A DNA stretch of 64,000 bases from Cercis canadensis (taxonomy: Eukaryota; Streptophyta; Magnoliopsida; Fabales; Fabaceae), in NCBI GenBank assembly GCA_003255065.1, contig QAOA01001300.1, positions 153,338 to 217,337 on the forward strand, written 5' to 3'. The translations under genes and the position numbers were made by a program. Below, piece by piece: positions 24,041 through 37,174 of this stretch (positions within the stretch are counted from its first letter, which is position 1; each line of letters starts with the position of its first letter). The notes beneath the pieces were generated by a model. The model did not search any database and had not been told where the DNA came from. It saw nothing but the letters and a program-made list of their open reading frames with translations.

Positions 24041-25463
24041 TGCTACCCAGTAACAATGAAAGACAACAACTCTTGCAACTTCAGCTCAAACCCAACAAAA
24101 CCCAGAAGTTTTTTTCCCTCTTCAAGATTGGAAATGAAAGCAAAGACTATGTTCTTCTGCAACAATTGCTAGAACCCGGAAATACGTTGTCCGCAAATAA
24201 AACTGTGAGACTAGTGAAACAAAAATGAATTTTTCTTCCTGGATCTGTTGAAGTGTTTAGCTTTCTCGGAAAGAGAATACGAGTGAAATGAGAGCATGAG
24301 CATGAGGATGAGGATGAGCATGAGCATGTGTATATATATATATACAGATTACAGAGTGGCTCGTAAACAGGCGGCTACTGAAGAGTCAAATGTACGAGTT
24401 TAATTATATTAGTATTGATCAAAGAAAGGAGGATATTATGGAAATTAATAAGACATCCAAAATCCAAGAAAAACACGAGGGCAAATTCGCGGTTCTGAAG
24501 AGAAACCTCCAATGGATAAACATTAAATAAATTAAAAATGAAAGTTCCATGTATCTGCAGTGTGACCCACTTATATTCGTTTTTCCTAAGATAAGGATTT
24601 CTTTTCCGAAAGACAACAAAAAATATAACAATTTTTTTTGGTAAATTAATATTTTGTTAACTTTTTCAACTTACGCATGTTGAAGAAATTAGGCTTATGT
24701 AGTCGATTAATAAAAGAAGGAAGGTGAGAGGGGGAATAAAATAATTAAGTTAGAAATTTAAAATAAAATAAAAAAAAAGTAGAAAAAGTAGAGCAATCGA
24801 TACTTCTCCTTGATAATGAGATTAAAACAAGGCGGCTACGCGTGTTGGGTTCCTACTCGTTGATGTGAGACCGGTGACCAGATTGTGAAGACCGTTTTGC
24901 GTTTACAAAGGTTTGGCGACTTGGCCTGGTCAAGTTCCCCAAAATAGAAGGAAATAGTTATTTTGAACTTTCTTCATATTCAATGTCAAGATTATGCATG
25001 ATGTCTTACATTTTTTTTTTATTTTTTGGCTTTACAAATATTGAATTTTCTTTTCTTTTCTTTTCATTTACTTTTTCTGCTAAAAAATTAGTAAGACTTC
25101 ATATTTGACGAAAATAGTATCTTATGTTTTGTATTATATTAAAATGTTACATCTCATATAAACGACCTATTTTATATTATATTATATTATATAGAATTAT
25201 CTTGTAAAATGTATTTTAATAATACTAATATAATGAATATAGAATAGTACTGTGATTATTTCATTTTAATAGAAATGAAATATTATCAAATTTATAAAAC
25301 TATTTATAATTGATTTTAACCATTGGTGTTATAACTACTTTAAATATTTATAACTATTTATAAACATACTAGTAATAGCAGTAGTAATGGAGTATATGAT
25401 TTTACATAGAATTCAAATTATTTTAAGGGACATCTTACATTTTTTTAATTTAAATAAAGGGGA

Positions 25464-25863
25464 CATCATTAATTTCTTATCGGGAATCAATAATCATATA
25501 ATGTTTCACTATCACATCAAACTCTAGCTTATTGTCCATCTTTGAGGTGCCAACTTTAACCTTATCAAAATATAGAAAAAGCAAAGGTAAAGCTAAAGGT
25601 TATGTCAATGTCTGTTATTAGGCAAGTTGCATAACTTTATGACCCCCTTGAATTAAAATACAGCTTAAGTGTCATCATCATTAATTTCTTATCGGAAAAA
25701 AAAAAAAAAAGCATCAATAATCATATAATTTCCATATTTTAAGTGCCAACTTTAACTTTCTCAGAATACAGAAAAAAAAAAAAAAAAAAGGTTATCTCAA
25801 TCTGTTGTTATTAGGCAAGTTGCATGAGTTTAATTAAGACCCCCTTAAATTAAAATACAGCTT
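25464..25863. repeat. Two-copy tandem repeat, about 190-200 bp
   Basis: Unit 1 (25464-25666) and unit 2 (25676-25863) share CATCATTAATTTCTTATCGG at the start, AATCAATAATCATATAAT, GTGCCAACTTTAAC, TTATTAGGCAAGTTGCAT and AATTAAAATACAGCTT at the end. Poly-A expansions distinguish unit 2. No coding potential. Confidence 0.82.
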
Positions 25864-26985
25864 CATGAATGATATCTATCATTCATGAACCTTTGTTCCC
25901 TACGAATGCTAATATTTTATATTTTCTTGTTAGCTAAGCCCTAAGCTTAATAATGAAATTAATTAAAACCAAACTGTAGGAGCAGTTCTGGAACAAAAGC
26001 TACAGAAAACTCAAATAATAATGAAGCTGATAAATTAATTAATTAATTAATTAGCTAATACTACATGAGCATGATAGACGCGGTGGTATTCCGTAATAGT
26101 TGGCGTGTGTATGATCCATTGGTCAAACTAATACCGCGAATTTATGGGTGAGTCTGAGTCATGAGTCATGGGTCGTGAGTCACCTCGCCCCATGCCGCAT
26201 CCATCTAGAAGCCTTATTCTATTTCTATGGAGGAAACAGTAACACCCTAATCCTAATAAAGGTGTTGAAAAGTTTAATGAAATCTCCACAGTTGGTGGAA
26301 TATGAAATGTGACTCAGATTGTGCACCAAAAAGCCATAACCCACAGAGATTAATAAAGCTAGTGTTTTTTAAAACCTCAGCAATAACGTCATAACTCACA
26401 ACAACCCTTAAAAGAGAAATGGTAGATTTAGTTAAGAAACGTGCAACTTTGTTGTGTCTCAACTCAACTTCCCATATATTAGCAAGACCAAGACATAAAG
26501 GAAAAAAGAAAAGCTTGGCATTTTGACTTCTCAAATTGATCAGGTCTCCACTGCTTTGACAAATAATTATTCAACTTCTAGATAGCAGCTTATAACAATT
26601 ATGCTTTAACCTTTTTTCTGTCCATAACACAAACACAAGTCTGATTTATTATCAAATTATTGTTTCAAACACGTATTTAAAGTCTACAACAAATTCATGT
26701 GATTACTTGTCAAAATATTGCCTCAACCTTGTAATATCTCAATTCTTATAAAAAATAATATTCTCTGATGAGTATAAAATATATTTTAATATCTCATTTG
26801 CTTAAGATGATTTATCGATCATAATCATCATATGTTTTTCAGAAATTTTTTTCTTTTGAAAAGAAAACTCCTGCTGATCAAGTACAGGTTTTCTGAAGAA
26901 AACCAGAAAGAAATTATATCAACCAAGTCAATGCCTAAAGAATGTCAAGTTCAATATGTATATGTAATAACTAATAAGAGCGCTG

Positions 26986-27012
26986 CTATATATATATATA
27001 TATATATATATG
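26986..27012. repeat. TA microsatellite
   Basis: An uninterrupted TA dinucleotide run of about 13 units in AT-rich intergenic DNA. Confidence 0.9.
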
Positions 27013-27690
27013 TTTTTGTTTTTTTTGCAAGATTACCAAATAAATGAGTTCAATTAAAGTTGGGTCTTATATAAAATTTGTAAGTGTGACTCTTATATAC
27101 TAGTAACAATATTTATATTAAAGTCATTATGTGATTCTTGTAAAAGGTTCAGAGATTGAATGTGACGTCATTATATAACCAAAATCAATGTTTGTATTAA
27201 ATAATTTACTAGAAAAATAAATAAGAATAAGAAACAAGAAATGGATGCACGAGTCAAGTAAAAAAAATTGTCACAATAAAATCATTGACAATGGTTCCCA
27301 ACAAAGAGTTTTGTTAGTTTGGCAGAGTAGAATGGTTAAACATTAAATATTGTTTTTCAAACTATATAGGCTTCTAGATGTGATGTGACGAGTCTAAACT
27401 CTACAGCCGACCTTGCTGTTCATTTTGGCGTTGGTTTAGGTCAAGTTTGCCGTTTTTCTCAACGCAGAAGCTTCGCGTTTAGCAATTAGCACTCACACTC
27501 TATCTTACTTACCAATCTTTGACTTTATTTTGCAATTGCAAACCAAAATCGTGTGATTCTATCTCAACTACTTCATTCATTAATCGGTGGCAGCATGGCC
27601 TTCATTTCATCTTTTATTTCCTTATGCTCCACCACTCCACGCCACATGAAAGCACATCTTTATGTTTTGAATGTTAGGATTTAATATTAT

Positions 27691-27858
27691 TTTTTATTTA
27701 TATTTAAGTTATTTCTATACTTTTTAGATACGCGATTAATCTCTATTCGAGACGAAAACTATAATCAATAAATCTCTCTCAACAAGTGTAACTCCAAGGA
27801 TTTGAACTCAAAACCTTTGAGCTCAGCTTACTTCTACTAAATCAACACTTTGTTGGTA
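27691..27858 (-). mobile_element. tRNA-derived SINE with 15-bp target duplication
   Basis: The 168-bp body is bounded by perfect 15-bp direct repeats AGGATTTAATATTAT at 27676-27690 and 27859-27873. Read on the minus strand, it has an A-box-like region (TTGATTTAGTAGAAGTAAGC) and, about 35 nt on, a B-box-like GAGTTCAAATCC. These are the internal pol III promoter parts of a tRNA-related SINE, and the 3' end is A/T-rich. No acceptor stem can be formed, so this is not a tRNA gene. Perfect target duplications suggest a fairly young insertion. Confidence 0.72.
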
Positions 27859-28272
27859 AGGATTTAATATTATAATTATACATTTCAAATTTAAAGTTTT
27901 ATTTTATTTTATTTTTCTCTCAATTCAAAAAAGTCAAAAAATATAACGCCCACCTATACGTAAAATTACATTAATGCTCTCTTCATATTGATTTTTCAAA
28001 CGCTTACATTAATGCTCTCTTAACAATGTAGAGGATGACAAACGTTGTAGCATCTAGAAAGTTTTTGGTTTTTTTTAGCAGAGACAAAATGTTGAAAGTT
28101 GAAACCCAAATATATATCTGATGTGAAAGCGGGAAAGGCCCATTTATTAGGCGGCCCTTTGCCAAATTGCCTGGCAATAAATAATCAATTCACCTATGCA
28201 TTCTTTTCTTTCCCTTCACACTAGTGATGTATATACATATACATATACATACATTGTTTGAGAGTATCTCTT

Positions 28273-31200
28273 CTATCGCCTTTGGAAATTAAAAACCTTT
28301 ACTGAAACAGCAAAGATAAAAGCAAAAAGTACTGCAAACCCAACAACCACAGCAGCAATAACTCCCACAAAATCATCTCTGAAACCAAAATAACTTCTTA
28401 AAAACTGTTTCACTGTCTGATTTGTCTCAATTTTGGTCGTTATATCTCCAAATTGGGTTGCTACCAATCCATACAAGGTCCATGCCACCGGACATGCCCA
28501 ATAGTACCATCTCCACCAAATAGGAATGCTCTGTTATCAAACAAACAATAAAATGGAAAAACTAGTACACATAAAATCACTAAAATATATTACTCAATAT
28601 AGTTATAGTTAGGCAACACTTACTGGTCGTGGTATGACAAATCCTGAAAACAGATTCCAAATTCCATAAAATGCAGCAGCCACAATTGCAGCAATGTGGT
28701 GATTTGGTGTCACAGCCACAGTCATCATCCCATAAAAGGTGAAGTATAGAAATGTGAAGTACATGAAGAATAGATACCAAAAGAATTTGCTTGCACTCCA
28801 TTCAAATCCAATCATTGCATAAACTATCACACCATATGTCACTGCTTGGGCAAGAACATAGGGTAACTCTATTATAACCTGCGCCAAAACCCAAAACCTT
28901 TTAGTACAAAATTGTCCATGTAAAGTTTTTCTATAAGATTGTCATACTGACCTGTGCAAAAGCATAGGGAAAGGCTGAATACATTCCAGCAGCTCTTTCT
29001 CTATAAAACACTGTTCTTTCAACGGCCACCACTGGCTGCACAGTTGAAGCATTCTGGATCCCAAGGAAGAGAACAGCATTGTACATTGAACCCATAGCAT
29101 TAAACAGATCTTGTCTCCTACTTCTGCAAGATTTCCAAAAAAATTTGAAAGAGTCAAATTGTAGGGAGAAAAAGAGTAATGCAATCTAAACATGCTTGTA
29201 TTTCTGTAATTACTCAATTGTAACTTACATTTTGGATCCCAGGTCCCAGAACATTGTTCCAAACATCAAAGCTATGAAAGTAGTGAAAAAATATCTCACT
29301 GCAGTGTATGGCGGATTGCGCCAATATGACCAGTGTTGTTTCCATAAGCAGGCCATGCATTGAACTGAAAATGGCTGTGCATATTGTGTAGGAAAATAAA
29401 GGTCCTTGGAACCAGGGGCAGGCTTGCTCAATTCTGCTATAAGTGTTTTGTTCCTCCTGGCATATGCCATATATATATATATATAGAATACTGGCTTCAG
29501 CACATGTCATACTAAGATAACAAGGTTAAGTAATATCTACTAATTAACTTACCTGTATAGTTCAGAATTTTTGTATAAATCAGTAAAGTCAACACCTAAA
29601 GCCATTTCTTGTGCTGTAGTTGTGATTTCCAACATCCAAGTTGCTGGGTTATATCCATCCTTGATTTTACTGACCCCTTCAATACTCTATATAAAAGCAA
29701 AGATATTAAAATTGCAGAATTAATAACAAGAATCAACAACTATAATTGTCATTTGAAGTACTTGTTTATTGTTTACTACCTCAAAATACTTGATCAGGTG
29801 GTTGGAATATCGACCCAATGGCCCCACATATATTTCTTGTCCTCCACGCTTCATTAGGAAAAGCTGAAAGCACATTTTTGTTTGTCATGTATATGTTGAA
29901 TGTAATTGAGAAGTGAATCACCAAGTATGCTTGAGTTTTATGATAATTATTGATCATCCATCACCTCATCAAATGCTTCAAATATGTCTATGCTTGGTTG
30001 ATGAATGGTGCAAACAACTGTTCTTCCTGTGTCCACTGTGTTCCTAACTGTTCTCATAACAATTGCAGCAGCTCTTGCATCTAGACCAGAGGTCGGCTCA
30101 TCCATGAAAATTATGGAGGGATTAGCCACTAGCTCAACTGCTATAGTTAGCCTCTTGCGCTGTTCGGTAGATAGACCACTTACGCCAGGCAAACCAACCA
30201 GTGCCTGCCTCAGTGGGTTAAGCTCCACAAGCTCCATGACTTCCTCAATAAACATCTGCAACCATTTTATCACATCCAAAAGTAAAGCTTATAAGATTCT
30301 AAGAGTTAGGAACAGTAGATGGGAGAGGCTATAATGGGCTTCAAGTGCTAACCTTTCTGGTTTTGGAATTAACTTCAGGGGATAGACGAAGCCATGCTGA
30401 ATAGAGCAAGGATTCATAGACAGTGACATGAGGAGAGTGGATGTCATTTTGCTCACAGTAACCGGAGATTCGAGCAAATGTTTCTTGGTTTTTAGGGTAC
30501 CCTGAGATTTTGATGCTCCCATCAATATATCCACCAGTTTTCCTACCAGCCAGCACATCCATCAGAGTTGTTTTACCTGCTCCACTCACACCCATCAGAG
30601 CTGTAAGAACACCTGGTCTAAATGCGCCACTAACACCCTTCAGAAGCACCAATCTGTCCTCAGCTATACCCTGAGTCTTCATTTCCTGCCAGTTGAAGTT
30701 AAAATAGTGAGGACTTTCTATTTTTCTTTTTTCATTTTCTGACTACATTAGACTTGCTTTTCAACTTTAATCATCAAATTTTCTCTATAGAAACTAGTTA
30801 CCAGTGGCATGTCCACGGAGTATGTGATTTCATCAAAGGTGATAGAATGTGGTTCAAATGGAAGAACCATTCCTCTTTTCCTCCGGTGGCTTGACTCAAC
30901 AACAGCTTCTGGTTTTACAGATGTAGACCTGGAAGACATGCTTGCTGTCCTATGATCATCTAAGTTCCCTGCAAGACAGTTGGAAAGTTGTTCAAAATCT
31001 GAAAAGCTTAATATGAGTTAGAATCAACAAGCACACACACTTGCAGCATGTCACCTATGTTTATCTTGCTACTAGGTGCATTTCCTCTGCGTGGTAATTC
31101 AATGCCTTCATGAGTTTGGCTATTATCCTTAGTGCCTTGAGATTCTTTGGATATTACAGCCTGTGGCTTCTCAAATGCTGCTTAATCATTAGTGATTATC

Positions 31201-34200
31201 AGTATACTAAGCATCATTGCAAGAATATTAAAACCAGTAACAGGTGAAGATACTCACGGCTAAGGTAAGTGAGAGCCAGAGTGAAAGTGATGTTCAATAC
31301 AAGTACAAATCCAAATAATGCTCCAACCCCTATCCAATACCAGTATGCATGCGTGAAAAACCCACGAGACTTCAGAACCTCAACTCCCAATGGCTCATTT
31401 GAATTTGGAAGAACCTTTAATTGGAGAGAAAATAAATTAGATGTTTCATCTTTTCACTAAAAAAATAGAGAATACAAAGTTGATAGTTCAAGTAATTACG
31501 TGGTTCCAACTATTCCCAAGGAACTCATTGACCATTATAGCATTCTGGGCATACATTAATGGTGAAATCCAGTAACCCCATATCCACCATTTCTTGATAT
31601 CCTCTGTTTCACAAAGGAAGCAAAACAAATAAGCACTATTTCAGGTTCAATAAATTGAAAAAGTTAAAGTCTTTAATTAATTAATGTATTGATCTATTGT
31701 ATTTGTACCTCTTGACAAGATGAAGCCACCCAATGTAAGAAGCGTGACTATTGCAAATGATCCAAATGTGTTAGCAATTATCATATTCCTACCCATGGCT
31801 GCAATTGATCTGAACAATCCAGAAGCCATTTGGCCAAGTAGTAATAGCAGAAGGTATTGCTTGAAAAACCTGCATCAAGAGCAGCATCTCACATCTTGTA
31901 CAATAATGCAAGTCTTCCACAGATTCAAAGTAGATAAGAAAAGCTTCTTTACCTGCCAACATTTGGATCAAATCCAATTACATAGTAGGTGAGACATACC
32001 CAAACAACAATTTCAGCCAATGTAACAGGAATCTTGAGGATCCAACCAGGAATAGCATATGCCCATGAGGGATAGAATAGGTGGTCACGTTGCTTGTAAA
32101 AAACAGGAAGCTTCCCAATAGTCATAGAAAGCTCAGACATTCCATTAAACATAATCATTACTATAGCAAAAAAAAGAGCACCAAGGTAAACTCCTCCATG
32201 ATCCACAGAATCCCGGTGCATCTCAGTTCGTAGGAATACTGTCATTCCTACCACTGCCATCACCGCGAGCTAAAAGCAACAAGAGAAAATCATTTGTCAA
32301 AACTATGTATGCAAAACATGAATAAGAAGAAACTCAATCAAGCATAATAGCATTCAAAAAGTAGATATAACCCACTTGGGATAGCTTGAAGACGTAAACA
32401 AATGAATTCCGCTTCATAAGCAAATACTCTCTTGAGAAGTTAGCTTTCAGCAGTTCCTTCTTGTTAACCCCATACTTTTCTGTTGTTAATGAAGCTCGGT
32501 GGTTCTTAGTCTTATCAAATGGAACTGCAAGCTCCTCTCCTATTATCCTACCCACTTGGAATGATTGAAATCCCTCAGCAAATTCAGTAACTGTTACAAA
32601 ACTGTATGGTTCATCTCTGCCTACCCAGTACTGCTCTTGATCCTTTCTTGAGGTCACCTGCAAGAGTTGTAAAATAATATAGATAGATATGATTACTGGT
32701 TCCACTCATCTTCATTTTTACTTACCTAACAACTAGAAGGGGAAAAGAAAAAAGGGTCTAGTTTTATTTACTTCTTGAAGGAAATCAGCAACTCCTTTCC
32801 TCTCAGGACATCTAAAACCCATATACTCAAAAAACTCAAGGATTCGATCGCGGGGTCCTTGGTAGACTATTTGGCCATCAGAGAGGAGAATAATGTCATC
32901 AAAGAGGTCATAAGTCTCTGGTGCTGGTTGGAGCAGAGAGATAACAGCAGTTCCATCAAGAATGTGAACAATTTGCCTGAGACATTTTACAATTTGAAAA
33001 GTTGTGGAGCTGTCCAAGCCAGTGGATATTTCATCCATGAATAATGCATTTGCTGGTCCAACCAGCATCTCCCCTGAAATTTATACATACAAAAATCATA
33101 ACGCATTATGAAAAAGAAACGAACTGAATTCAATGTTAGAGACAAGGAGTTGAACCACTACCTGTAGTAACACGCTTTCTTTGTCCTCCAGAGATGCCAC
33201 GCAACATTTCATCCCCTACCATAGTATCAGCACATATTTCCAATCCCAATATCTGTAAATTATAAAATAAATATGTGAGTGCTAACTGGAAAAATATTTG
33301 TAGATTTTCACTAATATCGGAATAGTTTGGTAATATTACCTTTAGTACATACTCTGTCATCATCTGGCTTGCCTCCTGGTTAGATGCTGTTGCCTGGCAT
33401 ATCAGAAAATAATAAGATCAAAATAGGCCTGGTTTCTGCATAAACTCAGCTTATTTTCATTTATATGGTAATTAAGGAATGGTTTGGGCGCAAACTCAAT
33501 TTGAAATCCCATCTTCTTGTACAAAAAGATTGACAATAGCTTCTTTCTCACCTTCATGTAGATATCAATATATGGGTCAGGTTTGATATTTGCTGCTACC
33601 TCTCTTCTTGACAATTCAGATAGCAAGTCTGTAGATTGCCAAAATTATACTCACAGTCATTGTTAGATTGCATATAAGCTATAGTTCACATTTGAGGTGA
33701 AAAGGGAAGAACTTGAAATAAAAACTAACCATAACGTGATCCCACCCCTTGGCACCTTGCAGAGAAAGCCAAGGTTTCTCTAACAGTCATTTCTCCAATA
33801 TGGACATCATGTTGGCTGATATAAGCAGCGGTTCTCTGGGGTACAAACTCGTCCATTCCATGGCCGTTGTAAGTTACTCTCCCAGAAACCTATATCACCA
33901 TTCACATCGGATATAAATAAGATTACTGAAATAAAAAGCAGAGTGTGAATGAAATTGTTTTTACCTTAAGATCTGGGTCAAGCTTTCCTGCCAGAGCCAA
34001 AAGGAGTGTGGTTTTTCCAGAACTTGGAGGACCCAAAAGTAGTGTCATCCTGAAAAATGCAACATACAAGTATAAAGATCATGTGAACCAAGATTTGAGC
34101 TTTATGAGTGTACTCAAGCTTGCCTTCTCACCTACGAGGTTTGACGATTCCACTAACATCCTTAAGAATATTCATATGCTTCTTTCTACTTGAAAGAATA

Positions 34201-34872
34201 TGGAGATAATTCAAGATGCTCTAGGAGACCAAGATACAAAGACTGTCAGAACAATTAGAGATCAAAGACATTATTTAGCAAAAACAACACCAAATCTAGA
34301 AGACTAGAATCCACACAATTACCTCTAGAATATTAACAACAGAGTTCAAGAATGAGGGTAAAGCTCTGCTTCCCACATAAGCCTCTGCCTCAACATTTAG
34401 GTGCTCATATCTGACTTCAATAGTAGGAATCTGAATCCCAACTCTGGAAATATTCAAAGATACAGAAAGCGCAAAAAAGCTATAAAATTTAGAGAACAGG
34501 AAAGAAAAAGAAAGAGAAATGAATTCAAACAATAGATTCTTACCTATCAATTCTTTCCCTGAGCTTCAACAAGAACTTCTCATTGTCCTCCTCAGCAACT
34601 CTTACCAATCTCTCCAACAATTTCTTTCTTTCTTGAAACCCAATATCAGTAACATCAACTTCATTCACCTCACCTTGGGATGTGGTCAACAACCCTTTCT
34701 TTAAACGATTATAAGTTGGGAGCTTTTCGAGTGCAGCCCACTTGAGAGCTTCTTCATCATCTTCTTCATGTGAAGACCTAGAGAAAACGTCTGTTCCATT
34801 GTTTCTCCAAATCGAAGAACTGCTTACTTGTCGTAAACTACTACTAGCCTTATACAAATTTCCACTCTCCAT
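28273..34872 (-). CDS. Full-size ABCG transporter, PDR type (PDR1/ABCG40-like), copy 2
   Basis: 24 coding exons: 34544-34872, 34323-34443, 34132-34220, 33965-34049, 33730-33889, 33552-33628, 33340-33393, 33162-33252, 32772-33073, 32376-32657, 31953-32269, 31709-31869, 31500-31603, 31258-31414, 31055-31177, 30802-30968, 30353-30685, 29965-30255, 29780-29863, 29553-29686, 29229-29456, 28952-29123, 28624-28878 and 28273-28530. All phases match, giving 1457 aa. I chose the Met starting [10 protein letters not shown] over an in-frame Met 12 codons upstream, because it aligns with [10 protein letters not shown] of copy 1. NBD1 has GPPGSGKT (186-193) and ISGGQ (325-329); NBD2 has GVSGAGKT (905-912) and LSTEQ (1012-1016). 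It has two introns absent from copy 1 (34050-34131, 33074-33161) and an inter-domain linker 24 residues longer (exons 31055-31177 and 30802-30968). It is presumably a plasma-membrane exporter of defence or hormone-like compounds. Confidence 0.92.
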
Positions 34873-37174
34873 TACCAACCAAAACAGAAAAACAAAATAT
34901 AGCTGCAAGAACTGCTCAAGAACTCCAAAACAAAGACTTCTATATGAACAAGTGCTAATTAAAACCCACTAATATATAGGTAAGAGGGCTCTCACTGAAG
35001 TGAAGAGTTAAAGCTACATTTTCTACATTAAACGTTGAATTTTGAAAGCAAGCAAAGGGTGACAATAGTATGAGACGACTATGCAGCAGCCAAGCGTCAT
35101 AACAGAAGGGTGTTACAAGTTCCTGGACTAGCCAAATCAACCCACGTGATGGTTCTCAGTTTTACTCTAATATGAAAACTTGTGAGAACGCAACTCTCTA
35201 CTTGGACTCAAACATTGACCTTTTCCTCTATGGAAATAGTGAAACTTGTTGTTTAACTTATATTTTATGCTTTTTGATCAGAAAAATAGAGTATGAGGAA
35301 GACCATGCAGGTCTTCAAGTTGAGCTAATTACATATTAGATCACTTTACCAAAACCAAATAAAGATTATTAAAATATTAGAAGGTAGATAGCTTCAAACC
35401 TCAAAGAAACCAGTAAGGATTCAATTTTAATTAATTAAACGAGGACAAGACAGTAGTCAAAGACATCAGGCACTCAACTAAAAGGCTAAATGGACAAATA
35501 TCTTTAAATTATAAAGCACTTTATGATAATATCAAATGTTTCAGGTTTCTTTATTATGTCACACTAAACCAGATATTATTATTATTATTTTGACTGAGTA
35601 AGACAGTAGATCTTGTAATATTATAAACACAATTTTTATACCCAATATTTTACAAAATATAACTGTACGGAAAAATCTAAATTTAACAAGACTATTGTAT
35701 TGAAGTTCTTCTGCGACATAACACTATCATTTCTGTTATAGAAGGTTAGCATATTGAGCAGGTCTCTAAGATGATGAAGTAATTACTTAATAAAAGGATA
35801 TATTACGAGCATATGGTCTTTCTCTCAATTCTCAATTTCCAAAGTCATTGAGAATGGCAACAAAAAAAAAAATGGTCTTGGTCTTAAATTTGTGCACGTC
35901 GAAATTGTTGTGCTTCCAGAAGGCTTTTGCTGATATTAGTTGAATTCCTGCGGCTTGATCATGAAATGGAAGGATAAGGATGAGAAATGGTAGGAAAAAG
36001 TATATTGATACCTGAAAATTGATGTAATCCAGGCTTTGTGGCAGCTGCTGTGGGGCTAGCCGTAAACAACATGACGTAATGAATCTCAAAATCTTTTCAT
36101 CAACGTCACAAGAAAGGTATAAGTATTGAAATCTTATTTTCTCAAAGAAGAAATTGGTGAAAGGACCAAACAGATGTGATTGCTTGGGAGCAAACGTTGG
36201 CAGTTTGACTTACCAATGCATAAGATTGCCCAGCAAAATGGTCCATTTACGCAAGTCTCATATTCATAATTTAATATATGATTATATAAATAATATTTTG
36301 AAACTACTAAGAAATGATGAATTTATAATAAAAATTATAGTTTCAGATTCGAATCTCCATTCTTCCGCATCTCTAATTAAAAAGTAGCTATATTTATCTA
36401 ATAATAAAGATAAATTTACAAACATTACATACCTAATTATACATTAATTATAGTGACAGTTTGTGTTTGATAGGAAAAAAAAAAGTTTATGTGAGACTAA
36501 ATAAATTTAGTTCCATCACACAATGCAATTTATAATATGCAATGAAAAAAAATTATGTATATATCATTACTCTAGCAAATGCTACGGTTTAGTCACTCGT
36601 CCATACATGTATTTTTTCAACTCCTTTTATATAAAAATTTGGATTTTCTGCATAAGTTGCGTATGCACATTCCAATAGAGCTGCAAAACCTTGACAGTCA
36701 ACCAGGATGTGCTCTAACACTTAAAGGAAGGATTCAAAGTCAGAGCTCCTGTTACGAGAATCATCAAGCGCATAACAAAGTCCAAAATTATAATACCCAA
36801 GGATTAAAATGACTTGTGGATTCATGACATGCTTCTCAGAAAATTTCTTAACAATCATGACATCTACGATTGATCACAAAGAATACTAGAAAAAACATAT
36901 TTTAAGAAAGGTCCCTCCTGCCTTTGAACTCAATTTTGTAAAGTACAACGAGATAATAGTTGCCAGAAGGCCCAGAACATAGGTTGAGAACTTAGCATCC
37001 ATTATTTCATAAACAAAGGAGCCGGAGTTGCAGAAGAAAACCAAAATTCAATTAATTATTCTGTATGTAAGCCAACTTCGCATATATAAGTATTACAATA
37101 CAGACACCAAAATTCTTACCTACTTTTCAAGTATGTTTACAACAGGTTCGGTCAGTGGTACTAGAGTGTCTACA
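34873..37174. other. Intergenic region between PDR copy 2 and the DUF2921 gene
   Basis: About 2.3 kb. The left part is the 5' flank and leader of the second transporter. The right part probably includes the 3' UTR of the DUF2921 gene. A minus-strand open frame at 35832-36089 and plus-strand frames at 36154-36387 and 36579-36812 match nothing I recognise. No RNA gene seen. Confidence 0.5.

Larger units (their letters stand above)
24041..28272. other. Intergenic region between the two PDR transporters
   Basis: About 4.2 kb without a supported gene. From left to right: the 5' flank of the first transporter, including a GAGCAT/GATGAG hexamer run near 24294-24326 and a TA stretch that could serve as TATA box; a two-copy repeat (25464-25863); a TTAA microsatellite (26033-26053); a TA microsatellite (26986-27012); a tRNA-derived SINE (27691-27858); and the 3' flank of the second transporter. 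Confidence 0.55.

Noticed and set aside
27780..27830. Possible tRNA gene (B-box-like sequence)
   Set aside because: No cloverleaf or acceptor stem can be formed. The 15-bp flanking direct repeats identify it as a SINE.
35832..36089. 85-codon minus-strand frame
   Set aside because: It lacks a recognisable domain and splice context and may only be a by-product of local composition.
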